This document shows positions 18,012 through 26,050 of a stretch of DNA of 64,000 bases, piece by piece (the stretch's first letter is position 1; every line of letters starts with the position of its first letter). The notes below the pieces were generated by a model. The model saw nothing but the letters and a program-made list of their open reading frames with translations, did not search any database and was not told the origin of the DNA. The DNA comes from Agromyces albus (lineage in GTDB: Bacteria; Actinomycetota; Actinomycetes; Actinomycetales; Microbacteriaceae), in NCBI RefSeq assembly GCF_030815405.1, contig NZ_JAUSWX010000001.1, positions 310,001-374,000 on the forward strand, in the 5' to 3' direction. A program made the position numbers and the translations under genes.

Positions 18012-18072
18012 ACGCTAGGAGCCCGCTCTATGCACGGCCTATGCCGTGCCACGGGAGTCGCTATGCGTTTCC
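18012..18072 (-). promoter_or_regulatory. Exporter promoter with response-regulator-type direct repeats
   Basis: On the plus strand CTATGC-N5-CTATGC occupies 18028-18044, an 11-bp-period direct repeat typical of OmpR-family response regulators. Read towards the permease gene, a TAGCGT -10 (18017-18012) begins 10 bases after it. A further copy with one intact half (CTATGC, 18061-18066) lies upstream, and the 14-mer CGCTATGCGTTTCC (18059-18072) is the exact reverse complement of a block in the two-component promoter (19190-19203). The shared sequence is seen; control by the neighbouring regulator is inferred. Confidence 0.65.
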
Positions 18073-18146
18073 GGAGGCGGGTGCGCGGCATCCGACGGGG
18101 CGTGGGGCGCCAGGCTCCCGCCGATGTCGGACGCGAGGACCGTGCG

Positions 18147-19079
18147 CTATGCGACGTCGCGGTCGTCGTCGGCGACCCCGGCGACCATGTCGACCCAGCG
18201 CGAGAGGAATGCGGCGCCGGCCTCGTCGTGGATGAGTTCGTCGGCGGTGAGCACCGGGTACGGCTTCTCGGGAACGCCGTCGGCCGGTCGCACGTCGACG
18301 TGCGCGACGTCGAAGCCGTGCTCGTGCAGCCAGTCCGCCATCGCGTAGTCCGTGCGGGAATCGCCCACCGTGCGCCAGGCGATCGGCAGGGTGCCGTGCC
18401 GCTCGAGCCACTCGATCGCCCGGCGCGCGCCGAGATCCTTGCCGAGCAGCACCGACTCGATGTCGGTCGAGATGATCGTCGCGTCGATGCGGAAGTCGAC
18501 CGCGCCGTCGGATGCCGCGACCTCGCGCTCGCCGTCGGTGACCCCGAGTCCGTGCCGCTCGAACTCGGCGAACGCGAGCGCGTCGAACTCGCGCTGCACG
18601 GGCCGGTACTGCTCGTTCGTGATCTCGGTACGCTGCTCGACCGAGACCATCGCGCGCTTCGTCTCATCGAAGAAGACCTGCTGTGCGAAGCGCTCGGCGA
18701 CGAGTGTCTCGATGGCGCGGCCGTACGCGGACGGCACGGCGAGATCCTCGGCCACCTGTACCTCGCCCATGCCCGCGGCGGTGATCTCGAACCAGACGGC
18801 ACCCTTCTCGCAGACGGCGAAGACCGTCGAGTGCTCGGGAAGCCCGGCCTCGAGAAGCGGGCCGACGACCTGCTCGCGCAGGAACGCCTCGGAGCGACCC
18901 GTGTTGAAGATGATCGGCACGCCGGCTGCCGCGAGCCGCACGAGATCGCGGGTGATCGTCGGGATCGCGATCGAGCGGCTGACCGGGCTCGCGATGGGTC
19001 CGTCGACGTCGAGCAGCAGTCCGAGCGCCGGTGCGTTCGGGTGCGTGCGCGGGCGCGGGGAGTCACTCGGCCGGGTCAT
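18147..19079 (-). CDS. HAD-superfamily hydrolase
   Basis: The 310-residue cytosolic protein starts after a short Pro-rich head with LGLLLDVDGPIASP, HAD motif I with the nucleophile Asp and the acid/base Asp two residues on. PIIFNTGRSEAFL is motif II (Thr/Ser), and TVGDSRTDYAMADWL is motif IV with its acidic pair; a basic residue for motif III is expected in between. A large cap region lies in the middle. HAD enzymes mostly hydrolyse phosphate esters; this sub-type resembles Cof-like phosphatases, but no substrate can be named. The start is the ATG at 19079. It lies divergent from the two-component genes, upstream of the exporter. Confidence 0.75.
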   Translation of the reverse strand: MTRPSDSPRPRTHPNAPALGLLLDVDGPIASPVSRSIAIPTITRDLVRLAAAGVPIIFNTGRSEAFLREQVVGPLLEAGLPEHSTVFAVCEKGAVWFEITAAGMGEVQVAEDLAVPSAYGRAIETLVAERFAQQVFFDETKRAMVSVEQRTEITNEQYRPVQREFDALAFAEFERHGLGVTDGEREVAASDGAVDFRIDATIISTDIESVLLGKDLGARRAIEWLERHGTLPIAWRTVGDSRTDYAMADWLHEHGFDVAHVDVRPADGVPEKPYPVLTADELIHDEAGAAFLSRWVDMVAGVADDDRDVA

Positions 19080-19184
19080 CCGTCAAGGGTACCGACGGAC
19101 GGACGCCTCGGATGAAGCCGTCGTCATCGGGCGCCACGAGCGCCGCTGCCGGGCCGCCCACCGCGCGGCATCCGCTCATCGGAG

Positions 19185-19216
19185 TCATAGGAAACGCATA
19201 GCGCCGTCTGGATACT
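19185..19216 (+). promoter_or_regulatory. Two-component promoter with direct-repeat box and leaderless start
   Basis: TCATAG-N5-GCATAG (19185-19201) is the same 11-bp direct repeat, in the same orientation relative to the gene, as in front of the FtsX-like permease. A GATACT -10 (19211-19216) starts 9 bases after it, against 10 bases in the exporter promoter. The ATG at 19223 follows the -10 by 6 bases, which fits a leaderless transcript. The repeat covers the -35 region, as for an activator that contacts RNA polymerase. This suggests autoregulation of the two-component system. Confidence 0.65.
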
Positions 19217-19222
19217 GGAAGC

Positions 19223-19966
19223 ATGAGCACCGCACCATCACCGCACCGAGCGCCCGCGATCACGAAGGGCGACGGCTCGATGGTGCGAGTGCTCGTCGTG
19301 GACGACGAGCACTCGCTGACCGAGCTGCTGAAGATGGCCCTGCGCTACGAGGGCTGGGACGTGCGCACGGCCGCCGACGGGTTCAGCGCCGTGAAGGTCG
19401 CCCGCGAGTTCCGGCCCGACGCGATCGTGCTCGACATCATGCTCCCCGACATCGACGGCCTCGAGGTGCTGCAGCGCGTGCGCGCCGACGGCACCGAGAC
19501 GCCCGTGCTCTTCCTCACCGCGAAGGACTCGCTCGACGACCGCATCGCCGGGCTCACGGCGGGCGGCGACGACTACGTGACCAAGCCGTTCAGCCTCGAG
19601 GAGGTCGTGGCGCGCCTGCGCGGACTCATCCGCCGCTCGACCCTCACCCTCGCCCAGGCGAAGGACCCGGTGCTCACCGTCGGCGACCTCACGCTCGACG
19701 AGGACTCGTACGAGGTCGCCCGCGACGGCACCCCGATCGAGCTCACGGCGACCGAGTTCGAGCTCCTGCGCTTCCTCATGCGCAATCCGCGCCGCGTGCT
19801 CTCGAAGGCGCAGATCCTCGACCGGGTCTGGTCGTACGACTTCGGCGGCAAGGAGTCGGTCGTCGAGCTCTACATCTCCTACCTGCGCAAGAAGATCGAC
19901 GCGGGCCGTGAGCCCATGATCCACACCGTGCGCGGTGCCGGCTACATGCTGAAGGCCACCGGATGA
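19223..19966 (+). CDS. OmpR-family response regulator
   Basis: This 247-residue regulator has a receiver domain: VRVLVVDDEHSLTELLK with the acidic pair, IVLDIMLPDIDGLEVL with the phosphorylated Asp, FLTAKD with the conserved Thr, and VTKPFSLEEVV with the conserved Lys. A winged-helix DNA-binding domain follows, with LTATEFELLRFLMRNPRRVLS and VVELYISYLRKKIDAG. A short N-terminal extension before the receiver is common in its relatives, so ATG 19223 is kept over 19280. Its stop overlaps the kinase start (ATGA). Sites in its own promoter and upstream of the FtsX-like exporter suggest it controls both. Confidence 0.92.
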   Translation: MSTAPSPHRAPAITKGDGSMVRVLVVDDEHSLTELLKMALRYEGWDVRTAADGFSAVKVAREFRPDAIVLDIMLPDIDGLEVLQRVRADGTETPVLFLTAKDSLDDRIAGLTAGGDDYVTKPFSLEEVVARLRGLIRRSTLTLAQAKDPVLTVGDLTLDEDSYEVARDGTPIELTATEFELLRFLMRNPRRVLSKAQILDRVWSYDFGGKESVVELYISYLRKKIDAGREPMIHTVRGAGYMLKATG

Positions 19967-21522
19967 CGCGGCCGGGCGAACCCGGGTATGCGGCTTCGGC
20001 GCGCGAGGCGCACACGCAGACCGAGGCGGCCGCGGCATCGCAGACGGCGGATGTCGCGAAGCTGCGCCCCGCTCTGACGTTGCATCGGCGGCTCCTCGCG
20101 ATCGTCGCCGCCCTTCTCGTCGCCGTGAGCGCCGTGATCGGCGTCGCGACGGTCGTCGTCTTCCACACGTCCTCCGTCGAACGGCTCGACGCGAGCCTTG
20201 GCGCCACATCGTCGCGCGCGACGGATGTCGCCAGGCCCGGCATCCCGCCCGACCCGTCGGCTGCCGTCGAGGAGTTCCTCCGTGTGCCCGGGCAACCGGC
20301 CGGCACCCTCGGCGCGATCGTGCTGCCCGACGGCGCCGTGGTCGCCCGATACATCTCGACGGGCGGCGAGCTCCCAGATCCCGGCGAGGGCGACGCATCG
20401 ATGCTCGCCGACGTCCCGGCCGACGGTGAGCCGCACACGGTCAGCGCCGGCTCGCTCGGTTCCTATCGGGCCGTGGCCGTGCAGCTGCAACCCGAGCTGC
20501 GGATCGTGCTCGGGCTCCCGCTCGACGACGTGAACGTGCAGACCGCGCAACTCGCCCTCACCGTCACGATCGTCGCCCTCGGCGGGCTGGCCCTCGCCCT
20601 CGCCCTCGGCTCAGCGGTCGTGCGGCGGGCCCTCAGCCCGCTCGAGGAGGTGACCGCGACGGCGCAGCAGGTCTCCGAGCTCCCACTCGACCGCGGCGAT
20701 GTGGCGCTCGGCGAGCGCGTTCCGGTCGACGACGAGCGCACCGAGGTCGGCCGGCTCGGCACGGCGTTCAACCGCATGCTCGGCCACGTGGCATCCGCCC
20801 TCACCGCCCGTGAGCACAGTGAGCAGAAGGTGCGCCGCTTCGTCGCCGACGCGAGCCATGAGTTGCGCACGCCGCTCGCCTCGATCCGCGGGTATGCCGA
20901 GCTCACGCGGCTGCACGGCGGTGACCTGCCGCCCGACGTGATCCACGCGATCGGCCGCATCGAGTCGGAGTCGGTGCGCATGACCGAGCTCGTCGAGGAC
21001 CTGCTGCTGCTCGCCCGCCTCGACGAGGGACGCGAGCTCGCGTCGCAGCCGGTCGACCTCGGTCGCATCGTCGGCGAGGCGGTCGGCGACGCGCAGGCCG
21101 CCGGCCCCGATCATGACTGGGAGGTGCGGATGCCGGATGCCGCCCCCCACGTGATGGGCGACGAGCCACGCTTGCGCCAGGTGGTGTCGAACCTGCTCGC
21201 GAACGCGCGCATCCACACGCCCGAGGGCACCGAGGTGGTCGCGACCCTCGATCGTGACGGCGACGACGTCGTGCTCTCGGTCGAGGACAACGGCCCCGGC
21301 ATCCCGCAACAGCTGGCCGAGTCGCTCTTCGAACGCTTCGCCCGCGGTGACTCGTCACGCTCACGGCTCGCGGGCAGCACCGGGCTCGGCCTCGCGATCG
21401 TGCGGGCCGTCGTCGAAGCGCACCACGGCACCGTCGACGTCGAGAGCGAGCCGGGTTCCACGCGCTTCACGGTGCGGCTGCCCGCCGCTGCGGCCGACGC
21501 GGAGGCGGAGCCCGCTCGCTGA
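19963..21522 (+). CDS. Sensor histidine kinase
   Basis: The 519-residue membrane kinase has a cytoplasmic N-terminal tail of about 45 residues, a first span (LLAIVAALLVAVSAVIGVATVVV), an extracellular sensor loop to about residue 185, a second span (LALTVTIVALGGLALALALG), then HAMP. The phosphoacceptor box is FVADASHELRTPLASIRGYA. The ATPase boxes are RLRQVVSNLLANARIHTPEG (N box), VEDNGPGIP (G1) and STGLGLAIVRAVV (G2). It phosphorylates the response regulator just upstream. The extracellular loop shows no named sensor domain; by context (exporter nearby) an envelope or peptide stress signal is possible but unproven. Confidence 0.92.
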   Translation: MTRPGEPGYAASAREAHTQTEAAAASQTADVAKLRPALTLHRRLLAIVAALLVAVSAVIGVATVVVFHTSSVERLDASLGATSSRATDVARPGIPPDPSAAVEEFLRVPGQPAGTLGAIVLPDGAVVARYISTGGELPDPGEGDASMLADVPADGEPHTVSAGSLGSYRAVAVQLQPELRIVLGLPLDDVNVQTAQLALTVTIVALGGLALALALGSAVVRRALSPLEEVTATAQQVSELPLDRGDVALGERVPVDDERTEVGRLGTAFNRMLGHVASALTAREHSEQKVRRFVADASHELRTPLASIRGYAELTRLHGGDLPPDVIHAIGRIESESVRMTELVEDLLLLARLDEGRELASQPVDLGRIVGEAVGDAQAAGPDHDWEVRMPDAAPHVMGDEPRLRQVVSNLLANARIHTPEGTEVVATLDRDGDDVVLSVEDNGPGIPQQLAESLFERFARGDSSRSRLAGSTGLGLAIVRAVVEAHHGTVDVESEPGSTRFTVRLPAAAADAEAEPAR

Positions 21523-21526
21523 GATG

Positions 21527-22021
21527 TCAGGGAGCCGGCAGCGGGCCCGCGACGGGCCCGACGACCTCCGACGTGAGCCGCCCGAGCAGTCGCGCGAGCT
21601 CGTCGACGTCGTGCACGGGCCACGTGCGCAACTGCTCGTAGAGCTGCTGCTGCATCCGCGATCCCCGGTGGCTGATGGTCTCGACCGCAGACGGCGTCGC
21701 CTCGATGATGCGGGCGCGCCCGTCGGCCGGGTCGACGCGCACCTCGGCGAGGCCGAGGGTCTCGAGGTGCTTCAGCTGGCGGCTGACGACGCTCTTGTCG
21801 ATCCCGAGCAGATCGGCGAGAGCGCCGGCCTGCATGGGGCCACGGCGCACGACGGTGACGAGGATCTTGTAGCCCACGGGCTGCAGCTTGGGATGCACCG
21901 CGGCCGCGGCCTCCTTCCACACGGCTCGCACGCGCACCAGGAGCAAGCGGAGCTGCTCCTCGACCGCGGCGATCTCGGTGTCGGTGGCCATACGGGCGGC
22001 CGACGGTGGGGTGGCGGTCAT
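21527..22021 (-). CDS. MarR-family transcriptional repressor
   Basis: This 164-residue winged-helix regulator contains GPMQAGALADLLGIDKSVVSRQ as recognition region and VDPADGRARIIEAT as the beta wing with its D-x-R turn. It should bind as a dimer to short palindromes and leave DNA on meeting a ligand, often a toxic compound. It starts 9 bases after the MFS stop, on the same strand, so pump and repressor are one operon. Two TTGAC-N4-GTCAA boxes in the promoter of that operon are its probable sites. The start ATG at 22021 could instead be the internal Met11. Confidence 0.88.
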   Translation of the reverse strand: MTATPPSAARMATDTEIAAVEEQLRLLLVRVRAVWKEAAAAVHPKLQPVGYKILVTVVRRGPMQAGALADLLGIDKSVVSRQLKHLETLGLAEVRVDPADGRARIIEATPSAVETISHRGSRMQQQLYEQLRTWPVHDVDELARLLGRLTSEVVGPVAGPLPAP

Positions 22022-22030
22022 GCGGGCATC

Positions 22031-23806
22031 CTATTCGCCGCGCGATCCGGCGGACCGGCCGGGGTCGCGGTTCGCGCCCGCCCGCTCGCCGTCGCCTGCG
22101 CGGTTGCCGTCGGGGTGCGCGAGGCCGACGGGAGCGAGGGCGACGGATGCCGTGGCGGCATCGATCGCGGCATCCTCCGCGTCCTCGACCTCGCGGTGGT
22201 GAGGCGCCTCGGCCTTCGCGCGCTGCACGGCGCTCAGCGTGCCGAGATCGCTGTTGGGCAGGAAGATCACGGCGATGAGCGTGACGATCGCGAGCGGCAC
22301 GGCTACGAGGAAGACGTTGCCGACGCCGGTGCCGTACGCCGATTCGACGACGACGCGCAGGTAGTCGGGCAGCGCACTGATGGTCGGGATGGTGCCGGAG
22401 CCGAGGGTCTGGGCGGCGACGGCCTGCTGCTCGGGCTCGAGCGTGCCGACGCCGGTCTTGATCTGCTCGGCAACGACCGTGCCGAGCACGGAGCCCATGA
22501 CGGCGACGCCGACCGTGCCGCCGAGGCTGCGGAAGAACGTGACGGCGCTCGTCGCGACGCCGAGGTGCTTCACCTCGGCGGTGTTCTGCACGACGAGCAC
22601 GAGGTTCTGCATCACCATGCCGACGCCCGCGCCGAGCACGAACATCGAGACGCCCACGTACCAGAAGTCGGTGTCGTAGTGCAGTCGCGAGAGCAGCAGG
22701 CTGCCAGCGACGACGAGCGCGGCACCGGTGATCATGTACGCCTTCCACTTGCCGCGCCGGCTGATGAGGCCGCCGACCACGGTGGAGGCGATGAGCAGCC
22801 CTGCCATCATCGGGATGGTGAGCAGGCCCGACTCGGTGGGGGTCGCGCCGCGCGCGAGCTGCATGTACTGGCTGAGGAACACCGCCGTGCCGAACATCGC
22901 GACGCCCACCGAGAGGCTCGCGATGACCGAGAGCGTGAATGTGCGGTTCTTGAAGAGCCCGAGCGGGATGACGGGCTCCTTCGCCTTGAGCTCGACGAAG
23001 ACGGCCGCGAGGAGCAGCACGGCGGCGCCGCCGACCATGAGGTAGCTCTGCAACGAGTTCCACTCGAACTGCTGCCCCGCGAAGCTCACCCAGAGCAGCA
23101 GCAGCGAGACGCCCGCTGTGATGAGCACGATGCCGAGGTAGTCGATCGAGACCTTGGTCTTCGGGCGCTTCGGCAGGCGCAGGGTGCGCTGCAGCAGGAC
23201 GAGGGCGACGATCGCGATCGGGAGCCCGACAAAGAAGTTCCAGCGCCAGCCGAGCGTGTCGGTGATGACGCCGCCGAGCAACGGACCGCCGACGGTCGCC
23301 ACGGCCATGACCGCGCCGAAGAGGCCCGCGTACCTGCCGCGCTCACGCGGGCTGATGATGTCGGCCATCACGATCTGGCTGAGCGCGGCCAGACCGCCGG
23401 CGCCGAGGCCCTGGAAGACGCGCATCGTGATGAGCATGCCCGGGTCCTGCGAGAACCCGGCGATCGCCGATGCGACGACGAAGATCACGAGCGCGAGCTG
23501 CAGCAGCAGCTTGCGGTTGAAGAGGTCGGCGAGCTTGCCCCAGATGGGCGTCGACACCGTCGTCGCGAGCAGGGTCGCCGTGACCACCCATGTGAAGGAC
23601 GCCTGGTCGCCCTCGAGGTCGGCGATGATGAGCGGCAGCGAGGTGCCGACCACCGTCGTCGCGATCATCGACACGAACATGCCGAGCAGCAGTCCCGAGA
23701 GTGCGGAGAGCACCTGCCGGTGCGTCATGCCGCTTTCGGTGAGCTCGACGGATGCCGCGGCATCCGGATCCTTCGTACGCGTGCTCGTGCTCGTGGTGCT
23801 GGCCAT
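22031..23806 (-). CDS. MFS drug-efflux transporter, DHA2 (14-span, EmrB/QacA) family
   Basis: The 591-residue membrane protein has about 14 hydrophobic segments. LPLIIADLEGDQASFTWVVT (motif D1 region), GKLADLFNRKLLLQLAL (motif A between spans 2 and 3) and GAVMAVATVGGPLLGGVITD with WRWNFFVGLP (motif C) identify the drug:H+ antiporter-2 group. The C-terminal 70 residues after the last span are hydrophilic, rich in A, D, E and R, longer than usual. It exports drugs or other hydrophobic compounds using the proton gradient; the substrate is unknown. GGGAG lies just before the ATG at 23806. Confidence 0.9.
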   Translation of the reverse strand: MASTTSTSTRTKDPDAAASVELTESGMTHRQVLSALSGLLLGMFVSMIATTVVGTSLPLIIADLEGDQASFTWVVTATLLATTVSTPIWGKLADLFNRKLLLQLALVIFVVASAIAGFSQDPGMLITMRVFQGLGAGGLAALSQIVMADIISPRERGRYAGLFGAVMAVATVGGPLLGGVITDTLGWRWNFFVGLPIAIVALVLLQRTLRLPKRPKTKVSIDYLGIVLITAGVSLLLLWVSFAGQQFEWNSLQSYLMVGGAAVLLLAAVFVELKAKEPVIPLGLFKNRTFTLSVIASLSVGVAMFGTAVFLSQYMQLARGATPTESGLLTIPMMAGLLIASTVVGGLISRRGKWKAYMITGAALVVAGSLLLSRLHYDTDFWYVGVSMFVLGAGVGMVMQNLVLVVQNTAEVKHLGVATSAVTFFRSLGGTVGVAVMGSVLGTVVAEQIKTGVGTLEPEQQAVAAQTLGSGTIPTISALPDYLRVVVESAYGTGVGNVFLVAVPLAIVTLIAVIFLPNSDLGTLSAVQRAKAEAPHHREVEDAEDAAIDAATASVALAPVGLAHPDGNRAGDGERAGANRDPGRSAGSRGE

Positions 23807-23823
23807 GGAACTCCCGTTATTGA

Positions 23824-23865
23824 TTGACGATGGTCAACTATATATCGATAGTGGACTTTCGTCAA
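23824..23865 (-). promoter_or_regulatory. Efflux-operon promoter with two MarR-type operators
   Basis: On the minus strand TTGACG (23865-23860) and TATAGT (23842-23837) are separated by exactly 17 bases, a near-consensus promoter and unusually AT-rich for this DNA. TTGAC-GATG-GTCAA (23824-23837) is a perfect palindrome over the -10/start region. TGGAC-TTTC-GTCAA (23852-23865) is the same box with one mismatch, covering the -35. Box starts are 28 bases apart. A repressor on both boxes would block the polymerase, matching the MarR gene at the end of the operon. Confidence 0.75.
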
Positions 23866-23924
23866 CTAATACGTCGGGGAACAGAAAGCCGCCGTTCACG
23901 TCGAGTTCATGGTGACGTCCTTCT

Positions 23925-24704
23925 ATGGATAGGTCGGCGCACGCCGGCGAAAATTCGACTGACATTCGGCTGAGCGAGGCAATCGTGCACGAGGACGCGC
24001 CGAAGATCGCCCTCGCAGCGCCCAGCTGGCCCGCTCGCGTGCTCTTCATCGAGTCACGATCCGCCCCGGGGCATCCGGTCGACTCGTTCGAGACCCATGG
24101 ATTCGAGATCCACGGATGCCGCGACGCGATCGGTGCCCTGCTGGCCGCCGGGTCTGCTGAGCCGGCGGCGATCGTCGCCCCGACCGACATGGTCAACGTC
24201 GACTTCCTGAGCTTCATCGAGGCGATGGTCGCCGGGAGCGACGTGCCCGTGATCGTCGGACTCGCGACGCACGAGAACGCCACCGACCTCGCGTACGAGG
24301 CCATCGCGCGGGGCGCGCGGTCGATCCTCGCCCTCCCGTGCCGGGCCGAGCAACTGATCGCGGCGGTTCGAGCCTGCGGCATCCGGATGGAGCCCTCCGC
24401 ACGCACGTTGAAGGTCGGCGAGCTCATCCTCGACCCCCAGGCGTTCAAGGTGACCATCGGCGATGCGATCGTGTCACTCACGCCGCGGGAGTTCCTGCTC
24501 GTGCAGTGCCTGATGCAGGCCAGTCCGCGGGTCGTCCGTGTCGAAGAGCTCGCGCGCGCCCTGGCCACGTACGACGAGGGAAGCATCGCCGCGACGCGAG
24601 TGCTCGTCACGCGCGTGCGCAAGAAGTTCGAGACCGCCGCGCCGGAGTCGAGCCACCTGCTCGAGACCGTTCGCAGCATCGGGTACCGCATCAACGACGG
24701 TTGA
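23925..24704 (+). CDS. OmpR-type winged-helix regulator with degenerate receiver-like domain
   Basis: The 259-residue protein ends with a clear trans_reg_C domain: VSLTPREFLLVQCLMQASPR, then SIAATRVLVTRVRKKFETA and HLLETVRSIGYRINDG. The N-terminal part (about residues 38-150) has the length of a receiver, but the key residues are gone. AIVAPTDMV stands where the phosphorylated Asp should be in a hydrophobic strand, and ALPCRAEQL lacks the Lys-Pro pair. Phosphorylation by a histidine kinase is therefore unlikely, and there is no kinase gene next to it. It sits just upstream of the L10 leader. Its targets are unknown. The start ATG at 23925 has no strong ribosome-binding site. Confidence 0.75.
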   Translation: MDRSAHAGENSTDIRLSEAIVHEDAPKIALAAPSWPARVLFIESRSAPGHPVDSFETHGFEIHGCRDAIGALLAAGSAEPAAIVAPTDMVNVDFLSFIEAMVAGSDVPVIVGLATHENATDLAYEAIARGARSILALPCRAEQLIAAVRACGIRMEPSARTLKVGELILDPQAFKVTIGDAIVSLTPREFLLVQCLMQASPRVVRVEELARALATYDEGSIAATRVLVTRVRKKFETAAPESSHLLETVRSIGYRINDG

Positions 24705-24729
24705 GGCGCCCAGCGACGGTTGCGCCGAT

Positions 24730-24758
24730 TTGCGAGGGGGCGGGGCATCCGTTAGCCT
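24730..24758 (+). promoter_or_regulatory. Probable promoter of the rplJ-rplL operon
   Basis: TTGCGA (24730-24735) and TAGCCT (24753-24758) are spaced by 17 bases, a reasonable housekeeping promoter, with the -10 matching the TANNNT actinobacterial pattern. It is placed immediately before the structured leader RNA. It begins 26 bases after the stop of the upstream regulator gene. Confidence 0.55.
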
Positions 24759-24764
24759 TGTCGG

Positions 24765-24916
24765 AGCCGAAGACCGCTGGTTGTTCGTGCGCGCCGATTG
24801 ACACAATCGGGGAGCATGACCGAAGTCTTGCGAAAGCAAGGGCCCGCGCAGGTGTGACGAAGACTTCCCGATGTATCCGGGCCGAGCTCCGCGCAACTGC
24901 GCCGGAGCTTTTTTCT
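24765..24916 (+). ncRNA. Ribosomal protein L10 leader (autoregulatory RNA)
   Basis: The 5' leader of rplJ shows the elements of the L10 leader. There is a conserved single-stranded GAAGACCGCTGGTTG-like block near 24769-24784 and a long stem GAAGTCTT (24822-24829) with AAGACTTC (24860-24867). Within it sits a CTTGC-GAAA-GCAAG hairpin (24827-24840) with a GNRA loop. A GC-rich stem followed by a U-run ends it (24885-24914). L10, or its complex with L12, is known to bind such leaders and reduce expression of its own operon. The fit was judged by eye; a covariance-model search would settle it. Confidence 0.75.
24885..24914 (+). terminator. Intrinsic terminator/attenuator inside the L10 leader
   Basis: AGCTCCGCGC-AACT-GCGCCGGAGCT pairs with one bulged G and runs straight into TTTTTT, the clearest U-tract terminator in the window. 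It lies 80 bases before rplJ, so readthrough must be allowed for the operon to be expressed. This placement fits transcription attenuation controlled by L10 binding upstream. Confidence 0.75.
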
Positions 24917-24993
24917 TTCTCTTTTTGAGTTTTCCAGCGGCTCCAGGCCGTGCACCGCTTCCGCGATGCACGTTGAAGACACAAGGAGTGGCC

Positions 24994-25509
24994 ATGGCGA
25001 ACAAGGAAGCCTCGGTTGCCGAACTCACGAACCTGTTCGAGAGCTCGACCGCCGTTCTGCTGACCGAATACCGCGGCCTCACTGTTGCCCAGCTCAAGAC
25101 GCTGCGCAAGTCCATCAGTGAGGACGCGAGCTACGCCGTGGTGAAGAACACGCTGACCAAGATCGCGGCGAACAACGCCGGCATCTCGTCGTTCGATGAC
25201 GAGCTCGCCGGTCCCTCCGCGATCGCATTCGTGCACGGTGACCCGGTCGCCGTCGCGAAGGCACTGCGTGACTTCGCCAAGGCGAACCCCCTCCTCGTGG
25301 TCAAGGGCGGCTATTTCGATGGCAAGCCCCTGACCGCTGAAGAGGTAGGCAAGCTCGCCGACCTCGAGTCCCGCGAAGTGCTGCTGGCGAAGCTCGCCGG
25401 CGCATTCAAGGCCTCGCTGTTCGGAGCCGCATATCTGTTCAACGCACCGCTGTCGAAGGCCGTTCGCACGGTCGACGCGCTGCGTGAGAAGCAGGAGTCC
25501 GCTGCGTAG
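24994..25509 (+). CDS. rplJ: 50S ribosomal protein L10
   Basis: The 171-residue protein starts [20 protein letters not shown] and shows the L10 core [20 protein letters not shown], then [10 protein letters not shown] and [19 protein letters not shown]. The C-terminal helix that holds L7/L12 dimers follows. It is the base of the ribosomal stalk and its own autoregulator. ACAAGGAGTGGCC upstream of ATG 24994 is a strong ribosome-binding site; the frame is open further upstream but that is leader RNA. rplL follows after 48 bases. Confidence 0.97.
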   Translation: MANKEASVAELTNLFESSTAVLLTEYRGLTVAQLKTLRKSISEDASYAVVKNTLTKIAANNAGISSFDDELAGPSAIAFVHGDPVAVAKALRDFAKANPLLVVKGGYFDGKPLTAEEVGKLADLESREVLLAKLAGAFKASLFGAAYLFNAPLSKAVRTVDALREKQESAA

Positions 25510-25557
25510 GCGAGAGCCTCCAGCGGTGAGTAACCACAGAATCTAAGGAGAAAAATC

Positions 25558-25941
25558 ATGGCGAAGCTGTCCACTGAAGAACTGCTCGAGCAGTTCAAGG
25601 GCCTGACCCTCATCGAGCTCTCTGAGTTCGTCAAGGCATTCGAGGAGACCTTCGAGGTCACCGCGGCTGCCCCCGTGGCCGTTGCCGGCGTTGCCGGCCC
25701 CGCGGCTGCTGCCGAAGAGGTCGAAGAGCAGACGGCGTTCGACGTCGTGCTCGAGGCCGTTGGCGACAAGAAGATCCAGGTCATCAAGGTCGTGCGCGAG
25801 CTCACCTCGCTCGGCCTCGGCGAGGCCAAGGCCGTCGTCGACGGCGCTCCCAAGGCTGTGCTCGAGGGCGCAACCAAGGAAGCCGCTGACAAGGCGAAGG
25901 CTGCTCTCGAAGAGGCCGGCGCGACCGTCAACATCAAGTAG
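25558..25941 (+). CDS. rplL: 50S ribosomal protein L7/L12
   Basis: The 127-residue stalk protein has the N-terminal dimerisation helices ([20 protein letters not shown]), an Ala/Gly/Pro-rich hinge ([20 protein letters not shown]) and the C-terminal factor-binding domain ([20 protein letters not shown]). It recruits elongation factors to the ribosome. CTAAGGAG precedes the ATG at 25558. Low-GC-neutral codons and strong codon bias mark it as highly expressed. A diverged copy of its last eight codons lies just downstream. Confidence 0.97.
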   Translation: MAKLSTEELLEQFKGLTLIELSEFVKAFEETFEVTAAAPVAVAGVAGPAAAAEEVEEQTAFDVVLEAVGDKKIQVIKVVRELTSLGLGEAKAVVDGAPKAVLEGATKEAADKAKAALEEAGATVNIK

Positions 25942-25946
25942 TGCCG

Positions 25947-26017
25947 GCCCTCGAAGAGGGCAGCACACTGGGTGCGACCGTCACCCTCAAGTAGTCGGTC
26001 CCTCGCGAGAGGGAACC
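25947..26017 (+). repeat. Duplicated rplL 3' end with two hairpins
   Basis: The last 24 bases of rplL (25918-25941, encoding GATVNIK and stop) recur at 25971-25994 with 21 of 24 matches, encoding GATVTLK and stop in the same sense. Each copy is followed by a CCCTC/GAGGG hairpin: GCCCTC-GAA-GAGGGC (25947-25961) and TCCCTC-GCGA-GAGGGA (25999-26014). The second copy is untranslated because rplL has already stopped. It looks like a partial tandem duplication or the relic of a replaced 3' end, with a doubled terminator. Confidence 0.6.
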
Positions 26018-26050
26018 CAGCTTGAGGTGACCTGCGTCACCTGAATACAC

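Noticed and set aside
24799..24840. TTGACA at 24799 as a promoter for rplJ
   Set aside because: No acceptable -10 lies 16-19 bases downstream, and the sequence belongs to the conserved L10 leader stems.
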